From positions 3,782,001 through 3,846,000 of the forward strand of contig NC_061472.1 in the NCBI RefSeq assembly GCF_022581195.2: 64,000 bases of DNA, in the 5' to 3' direction. This document shows positions 55,901 to 64,000 of the stretch, piece by piece. How positions within the stretch are numbered: position 1 is the first letter of the stretch; the number at the start of each line of letters is the position of its first letter. A program made the position numbers and the translations under genes. This DNA comes from Helicoverpa zea (lineage: Eukaryota > Arthropoda > Insecta > Lepidoptera > Noctuidae). The notes under the pieces were generated by a model that made no database searches, was not told the DNA's origin, and was given only the letters and a program-made list of their open reading frames with translations.

Positions 55901-58900
55901 CAGGAAGGTAAAAACAACGACCTTGTGGTGTCGACAGTTAAATGCGCTTCGACTTTTGTTCAGGTACCGTGAGATCATCAATAAAACGTCCAAATAAATG
56001 ATAATGCAAACGTGCATATTTTGCACGGTACATAAACCTTGTCTATCATTATACTATCAGGAAATGCTTCTGAGCATAACACAAAAGCACTAGTCAAACG
56101 CAAAGAAGATGGTTGCTTATGAATAGTTGATACAAAGACAGTTCTATACTCTAAGGCTCTTGACATACGAGTGCTGTACAGGCTGTGCTTAGGAAGATAA
56201 TACGGGTAGATGAAATAGAAGAAGCTGATGATGGAGATATCAACAATGAAGAGCATCCCGCAATAATAATCCCAAAATGGTTTTAACAGCTTGATACTCT
56301 TGTACTAGATAGTATTATAAGGAAGTGTTTTTATTGCCAGTTAACAACAGAGTACTAAGAATGAGATCACCGACGTGTGAGTCATTTAGTCTATTAATTT
56401 ACTACGAACATAACTTGTTTCTGGTTGCTGAGGCATTGACCTATTTAGAGGTCTATTCGCTACCCTTTGTCTATAAATTAATTTAGAATATATTGCGACT
56501 GCCACATGTTTACTACGGTTTGCTTATGAATTTAACTACAGATGCGTTTATGGGTGATAATGTTATATTACATCCTGTGATGGTGAAAGTAATGTGTAAG
56601 TGGAAATATAATTGTTAGTGCTAGTCATTTAAAAGGATCATCGTATTTAAATGAAATTATGTACTTATTCAATTCTACGTAATTCAAACATAATTGCTGG
56701 CTTTAGTAAAACTGCAAGTAGTAGCTATCTTGAGACATAATTAAAATCGCCAGTTAAAGTTATCCACTCGGAGAAAGGAAAATTTAGATCCAGAAAATAG
56801 ATTATCCAACCACGGAAGTTGAACAAATCGTGCTGAGTTTTATCAATAAACATAACTCAATCTATTTAGCTGTAAATTTATCGAGTACAACACGAATAAT
56901 TTCAAAAGCACTACAGCGATGTGGTAATTGGGAACAAATCACAGTACGTGCGGACAAATTAACCTACATCTCGCGTGGTTTAGGTTGACGCTTGTGTGAT
57001 GACTGTAGATGGGGACGAGGCGACGAACGTAACGGGACGAACACGTGCTCTCGATATAGCGAACATTGCATCCGCAAACATTATTGTTTGCAAACCAGTT
57101 CAGCTAGCGTTAATTAGCATTCGACAAACTAAGCCACTCAATTCAGAAGCTGATCACATTGATTAATGATCTAACATTGAAGACAGAGATCGTAAAGACA
57201 TGGATAGAAAAGCATATGATGATAATTAAGATGATGTAACTGCTAAATGTTTACAAGAATTTATTTTGACTGTTGTAACACATTGTCAGCTAATTCACGT
57301 TGTCATTTGCCACTCTGTTGATAACTCTCAATTTGTGATGCCTCATACAATGAAGCTGTGACTAATCTTAGGACTGACAAATTTGTAGGCCACATTGTTA
57401 GACTAATCAAAAACAATTGCATGTCTGAAATTGTATATGATTTCACGTGAGATCACGGAGATATCAAATTACTAGCATTAGTTACTCTTAATGAATGTTA
57501 TGAATACACTTGACTGTGAGCTAGTGTTCATTGGTCATCGGCAATAACCTAGTGCAAAAACTATTGCTAAGACTATGTTTGTTCCGAATCTGACAAACAT
57601 ATTAATAGTGTAAGCTAAATCTACTTTTGCTTTGGTTTTCCTGAAATTCGTTCGGTTCATTTGTTCGGTCTCACAAACCTGAGTAAACTAACTAAATCAT
57701 GAATCTCTATCCTAGCTACCAAAGTAAGAATTAAAACATTACATAAACACATTAATCAACAAAATAACAAAGAAACAAAAGAGAAAGTGGATAACACTGA
57801 TACAGATACATACCCCGAACACAACGAAGGGTTCAATGGTGTACTCTACAATCCTTTCTGAAAGCCGACGATAAGGCTTGATAATGGCGAGCTGTTACTC
57901 ACAGATAAAATATTGATCGGCGATTCAATAAAGCTTCGTTATGAAGTGCGACCTACCGTGGTGCTCGGTATATCTGGAACGTGGCGTATTAAGGGCAAGA
58001 ATGGCGAAGTGCAATGGAATAAAACCAGTTTACCAGAGCGATTTTATACGTTTGTTTCTGTTGCTTTTGTTTCTTTTGAAAATATAGTATTCTTGGAAGG
58101 TTTTTGGGCTCCTGTTATTGAATTCATTAATGCCGTACCTTTTATTGCTTCGAAGAGAAGTAACGAATATCGTGTTCTCGCTTGTTGTGAAAGGTTAATT
58201 GGAGAGGTTATGTGTAACTGTCGTGAACATGAATTTTGTCGTACTTATGCATACATTCAATAATTTGTGTTGTCAACTATATCAAGTGATTTCTAGCACG
58301 TTCCCTAAGTCATACATCAGACATATTCGTTTTCAATTCCGCAAGAAATAATATTATGGATATCTTTGTTTCCACACAAAGATCTTTACGTAACATTGTT
58401 TTTAGCATATGGACAATCTGATAAAAGAAATCCTTTAACAAGATATCGTATGACATTGACATGCGGTGTGTTGTGTTAATCGGAGAATGCATTGCTAGAT
58501 ATGATATCGGATCACGTTACATGTTCTTTATTTGACTCATTGTTGACCACGAGTACTATGACGCGATTTGATTTATGGAGTTGTAATGTGCTTTTACATT
58601 ATTTATGCGTAAACATTATTTCCATAGAGAGCCTTGGATTTATGTTTACAGACAACTAAACGGATGTTTAATACTCTTGTATTAAATATTTCTACCCTCC
58701 ATCCATTATATTGTAATAACGAGGTACAGCATTTCTGGTTGGCTACTAAATAACATTGTATGAGAATCGGTACTCAGTGCCTTTCGTCGCGTTAAAAAAC
58801 CATTACAATGTAACTAGGTACGAACATCATTGTCTACCACCATAATGACCAGAAAGCTGTAGAGGTTGCCGACACCATGACACAGGCTTCTTCAGAATCG

Positions 58901-60299
58901 TTTCCATCGATTGCATCATCGATATCTGAATCGATTAAATCTAAATCGATTCCTCATACAAAGGCTTCTACTTAACGTTGTAAATCCGTTAATGGCACAC
59001 GTCATTCCGACTGCATTACGGCCCTAGCTGCATTAGCTTCAACACTTTCACGTTGTCTATCATTGTTCAGTTCCTACACCACATCAAGAACTTACAACAC
59101 CTCCATTACATCTTACAGGGTTGCCACATCAATAACATGTTGCTATTGTTTATACACTTCTATTGTTGCTAATCGGTTTACAAGTATGAACTCAGAGATA
59201 TATAAGTCAATCAAAGCCCATACTGGCTTTTGTTCTCCTTTCGAAGTTTGATGAATATAAAATCAGTTTAACATGACTACGTTATGAATTCTAAACATCA
59301 ATAGTCACCTATCATCGACAGATATTAGCTTAATGTGCATAAAGGGTATAATTAGAGTAATTAAACATCGACTGTACAAAATAATAGCGAAAATATTAAT
59401 CTACTTTCTCAAGAATATCAATCAGTTTGCGTGATTGCCAACCTTACAACTCTGGACTGAAACCATTAGTCTCTGTTCGGACTTAGTATAAAGCCATTGA
59501 TTAGACACAAATATTAGCATATTAGATTCGTGATAAATCTCACAAGGTGAAGGTAATTCTAGAGCTACTAATAAATAATTTACCGATTGAAATGTTCTGC
59601 TGGTCAGACATGATGTAGATAGATTTCCTTAGGGGAATGAAGGAGAAACTGCGAATGAAACAGGTGTTCCTTGATCGAGGGAAACAGAATATCATAGTAA
59701 TTTCAACAATGAACCAGTAATCTAAAATGATGGCGATACTGCAAGCACAAAATGAAATAGGTACATGTAAAAACATCTTAACCTATGGAATGACAAAAAC
59801 GAAGCAATGAAGATTGCCGTTAACTAATAAAGTAAACAGGTAATCAAAGAAACTAAGAGCCAAATGTACTAAATGAAGGTGAAAGTGTCATCCAAAATTT
59901 ACGTAAGACTTGATTTGTTAACAATGACGTAATGTTTAAATAATAGAAATATAATTGAGTTGCGTATAAAAGAAAGTCAACACTCGAAGATTTGGGATTG
60001 CTTCGGTAACGCAACACAAACAGTTAATGGGGATACCAAAAGCATTGTAGGAACCACTTCATCAAGTTCATAGACCCAGTTGGTTCGCAAATATTACTTT
60101 AACAGAAATAAAATTAATGCGCCTGAAATGCAAAATGTGTTCCAAACCATTTGCAAAGTTATAACTTTATAAGCTTAGCTTATAAATATTTTATATACTA
60201 TAGTATAATTTAGACTAATAAAATAATTTTATTATCCTCCTCTTACTCGCTTATGTCTGTTTTGCACTATTATCGACAAGTTAGACCCTAGTCTATCCA
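46996..60299. other. Long region without recognisable genes
   Basis: About 13 kb of AT-rich DNA. The longest frames (48061-48570, 169 codons, and 57913-58263, 116 codons, both plus strand) have no recognised motif, splice signal or conserved signature. A Ser-rich stretch with repeated ATCGATT-type motifs lies at about 58895-58960, and simple C-rich tandem words lie near 52420-52445. I see no transposon ends. Confidence 0.4.
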
Positions 60300-60494
60300 T
60301 CTATACTAATATTATAATGCTGAAGAGTTTGTTTGTTTGTTTGAACGCGCTAATCTCAAGAACTACTGGACCGATTTGAAAAATTCTTTCAGTGTTAGAT
60401 AGCCCATTTATTGAGGAAGGCTATAGGCTACTTTTTATCTGGGTTCGTGCCGTGGTTCCTACGGGATGCGGGTGAAACCGCTGACAGAAGCTAG
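60300..60494 (+). mobile_element. Short non-autonomous Helitron
   Basis: Starts TCTATACTAATATTAT and ends CTAG, with a GCGG...CCGC hairpin about ten bases before the end, inserted between A (60299) and T (60495). These are the Helitron hallmarks. The sequence (AACGCGCTAATCTCAAG, ACTACTGGACCGATTTGAAA) matches a short Helitron type that I know as widespread in Lepidoptera. 195 bp, non-coding, dependent on Rep/Helicase in trans. Confidence 0.85.
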
Positions 60495-63049
60495 TTACAA
60501 GATAAACCCTATGAATTTTAACGACATGCTTAACCATAAGAAGCCCTTCTTAAAAGTTGTATTTCTTATTCAATTGCGTTCTATTGCAGTAATATAAAGC
60601 ACAGACAAATTCTATGTGATGCTAAACATTGACTTGATTGACAGTACACCTCCAAGTATCAATTACTTTAACGGCCTGCCCATGTACGAGTCGTATAAGA
60701 GAAAGTACAGATTTACGAGACGAGAACAAAATTTTACTGTAACGTCGCACGGTAATTGAAAAATATTTCCTAGACGGAATATGGAAACGGACAATTTAAA
60801 CAAGTGACAGTCAAATAAAGCTAATAAGATAAAACAGATTGAAAGACTGAATGCAAAATCAACCTAGTCTATTATTTGAAGATGATAAAAAGGAACTATT
60901 TATTAAAAAAACTAAGTTACTAATTACGTATCAAATTGGTAATTAGGTGTGAAGCCGAATATCTACAAAGTATCAAATTCGGCAAAATAAACGAAACAAA
61001 GCATCATTTGTAACACTTGCGCGACAACAAACAAAAGCCGACGGATATAACACTAGAGCCAGCCACATTATTTAATGCAACATTGTTACATGATTTATCG
61101 TTCGAAAGGACAATGTACAATCGATTTTATTGTTACCGCATCGATAAATCCATTCGAGTTATTAGAATTAAGAGTCGAATCGCGAGAATCGATTTATGCA
61201 TCACGTTGTACGGAAACAATTATTGCAGGACTTGAGCTCTTCCCTGCGACAGCGACGGTGAAATTGTCATGCTCATGAGAATTGGTAAATAGTACGTTTG
61301 TCAGTCTAATGGCACCATCATTTACTTTCCTTCCGTCAAGGGTAGGAAGACATTCGAAGGAAATTGATTTTGATGTAATTTCGCTAAATGCATCATTGAC
61401 GAGGTCACGAAGTTAATCACAGGGTAAGCTTAATTATGCAAACCTATCTATCAGGCTAGTAATGGGTAATTTTGAAAGTAATTACTGATACATGACTTAG
61501 GAAATTGGTAATTTATAGTCGTTATGGAAATGGAAGCTTTTCGATTACACGTGAGCATGCATGAGACAATTACTTTAATTGAGATGTTACTAATTTCTAA
61601 AATGAACAATTACCGTTAGAAATTTTAGAATTTCCAATTCTACCAAGAGCAAGTGATTTTTAACTAATTAATTAGACCAGTCAACACCTCGACTAACAAA
61701 CGTAAAAAGAGGAAGCTACCAAAAAAGGGTCCCCCTTATCTAAAGGAAGACGAGCATCAGTTGAAATAGACACGACAAATGACACATAAGATTTACGATA
61801 CCCTTCCTGGTAAAGACCGTGAACGTTCAGTAATTTACGAGCCTTCATCATGAGAAGACATCATTTACTACTTTCTTGCTTCACAATGGAAGCTGTATAC
61901 AATTTTATGAGCGTCTAATTATGGATTGAGAGATGAAGTCAGCTTTGCATAATTAGTGACCTAGGAATACAAATTATGTTCAGTCATTTCAGAAAGCTCT
62001 TTCAAGAGCTAGGTACTGTTATAAGAGTTGAAACTGCTTTCATAGCAGATAGACATAAAAATATTATAGAAGTTGGCAACTATGACGGAATGGAATGGTC
62101 AGAAACATGCCAATAACTAAGACATAGTGGTTATAGGGTAGCATTGAAAAACAGGATTCAAGTACAAAATTCAGCTCTATTAAGTTTACAATGATACCAT
62201 TACTTGTATATGCGTTCCGTTATCCTCGATGTGGTCAAATCGCCATAATAAACATTATTTAAAGTGCTCCATAAAATCTGCAACCCTCATTGTAACGGTG
62301 TTTGTTCATAACCTTACATCACTCGGAGTTATATGCTGTTTCTGAGATTCATGGTTTGTTAAATATGTTATTTTCGCAACTAATTGCCTTTACCTGAGGT
62401 AAGTTTAAAGAAGACATTCTTTCTTGTTTTAAATTGTATTTTGTACTCAGTAGCTGTGTTTGTTGTTACGAGGGAATCTTAAAGGATATTGTAATCTATG
62501 ATGAACAAATCTACCTTCTTACATTACGAGGACAGTATCCTCTGCCATTCGATTCACCGTCAATGTGGGAGGTTCAATTCGACAGTGAATAACTCCAAAC
62601 TGTTACGAATCTTGGGATGTATCTCACGAGCAATAATTTTACTCGCTACTGACCGTTCAATTAACCTTTACCGACCTCAAATTGGATGAAAACCACAGAT
62701 TTCTTTCGAAGATTTAATACTATCTGAATCTTACGCAACGCTTTCTTTCAAACTTCTAATTGAACTGTTATTTAACAAGTTAGTCACTGATATATCGACT
62801 GATAAAGTTTCTAAATTAAGATTAATGTTCGCGGCTGGTTTGACTGGATCCATGGACATTAACACGACATTCACATAAATAACATGGCCGTACTAATTTA
62901 GATAAAAATGAGTAAGGATTGTGAGAACAGATTTACGATTTCTGATAAGCAATGTGCGATTTTTATGTGTTTGATGTTAATTAAATGGAATTTATCTAAA
63001 ATTTATATCAACTGTCTTAGTTTATCAACTTTATTTATGGCGTTGAACA
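60495..63049. other. Non-coding sequence with coding-like scraps
   Basis: AT-rich. Around 61017-61278 two overlapping plus-strand frames of 72 and 67 codons hand over to each other, which may be an eroded coding piece, but no family is recognised. Nothing else is seen. Confidence 0.35.
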
Positions 63050-63660
63050 TGTAGATCTAGACACACGGCAGTGTGTCCGCCAAGTTCGAGCAAAAAAAGC
63101 GACATACCGGCCGTGGGTTATATTACACGAACCATTTGGGGCCAAATTCGACCCCCCTATAACTCAAAATCTATTTTATTTACGCATATCAAATTTCTAG
63201 TATCTGTTGAGACCCCCTCACTTATCTAAAATACAAAATTTCATTAATATACCTGTTGTAGGTCTTGAGATATTGACGTCAGAAAATCGCTATTTTTACT
63301 ATACACTCACTGACTGACTGATTCACTGACTCACTCATCAAAAACCTAGACCACTTCCAATGGTCGTATTGACTTGAAATTTGGCATGGAGGTAGGTCTT
63401 TATGTCAAGGTAAAGGGAAAAATCAGAAAATGGCCAAGTGTGAGTCGGTTTCAAAATAATGAAGGTGTAAAATACTCAGTGTAAATTTATACCCCTAAGG
63501 AACTAAAACGAACTAAATTTATCTATATTTATATAATATATCTTCGAATGGTCGTACCGATCTGAAATTCGTTACAAAGGTTTGTATTTAGTCAAAGTAA
63601 AAATCTGAAAACGGCCAAGTGTGAGTCACTTTCGAAAATAACGAATGTGTAACTTTGATC
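63050..63660. repeat. Interspersed repeat with two diverged tandem units
   Basis: Two related units, at about 63354-63475 and 63542-63655, share AATGGTCGTA, GGCCAAGTGTGAGTC and CTGAAAT/TTGAAAT words with a period near 185 bases. Upstream lie a GACT-type simple repeat (about 63307-63335) and a G+C-richer block from about 63060. Sequence of this type (ACTTGAAATTTGGCATGGAGG) is, as I recall, dispersed in lepidopteran genomes. Ends are not defined. Confidence 0.6.
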
Positions 63661-64000
63661 CACGAACATAATATATGATAACATGTCATGTCAGTCAGTT
63701 AGTAAATCTAGTCCATTTAGTTAATTTAGTTTATTTTTCTTTGTAAGAAGCATAGTGCATATTCAAAAATCTGAAAGATAGTATAAATGAGACATTTCCT
63801 TAACTAACTTAATCATAAGAAAAAAATAAAATAAACAACCTTACAAAAATAAATGAAATCCCACCCAAAACAAAAATGTGAAAGGCTGCCAAGTTCGATA
63901 ATATGGAAATCCTTCGCCTATAAAAGAAGTGAGATCTGAATAAGTACCAAGTTCCATACATATACCTCAGTTAAAAATAGTTACTTTTTAATAATGTTAC
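63661..64000. other. Non-coding sequence to the window end
   Basis: AT-rich; nothing recognised. Confidence 0.5.

Noticed and set aside
57913..58263. 116-codon plus-strand frame as a gene
   Set aside because: No recognised family and no supporting signals; its length is within chance expectation for this window.
1..64000. CRISPR array or clustered prokaryote-type defence genes
   Set aside because: No regularly spaced direct repeats and no operon-like gene clusters; the window is clearly eukaryotic.

Overview
The window is AT-rich insect nuclear DNA, most likely lepidopteran. The evidence is a spliced minus-strand gene with GT-AG introns, two insect-type LTR retrotransposons (BEL/Pao and Copia), a short Helitron of a kind I associate with Lepidoptera, a hAT-type miniature element, and other small repeats. 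There are no bacterial-style operons, rRNA genes, tRNA genes or CRISPR arrays.

Layout: 1-15 kb is mostly non-coding. It holds a hAT-type element with an 8-bp target duplication (1750-2762), two copies of a poly(A)-tailed retroposon (4922-5046 and 8660-8831), a MITE-like inverted repeat (6566-6873) and a CRE/YY1-type candidate promoter near 12.75 kb. From about 15.3 to 26 kb lies the main host gene on the minus strand. Nine phase-compatible exons (18681-25827) give 1009 codons of a spectrin-repeat-like, Ser/Arg-rich protein with a C-terminal membrane anchor, which I read as a Klarsicht/nesprin-type protein. Its 5' end is not recognised here. Two weaker candidate exons at 15.3 and 16.8 kb could be an alternative 3' end or another gene.

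At 28024-36444 is an 8421-bp BEL/Pao retrotransposon on the minus strand. It has identical 271-bp LTRs, a 5-bp duplication, a tRNA-Tyr-type primer site and one unbroken 2517-codon frame that runs gag-protease-RT-RNase H-integrase-envelope. At 40995-45428 is a 4434-bp Copia element with identical 184-bp LTRs, a 5-bp duplication and a half-tRNA (initiator Met) primer site. Its coding region is split by a frame change at an A8 run and appears to lack a segment after the integrase core. Both insertions look recent.

From 45.4 to 64 kb I recognise no gene. The region holds two CpG-rich patches near 46.2 and 46.9 kb, a 195-bp Helitron (60300-60494), an interspersed repeat with two diverged tandem units (63050-63660), and several modest open frames that do not exceed what AT-rich DNA produces by chance.
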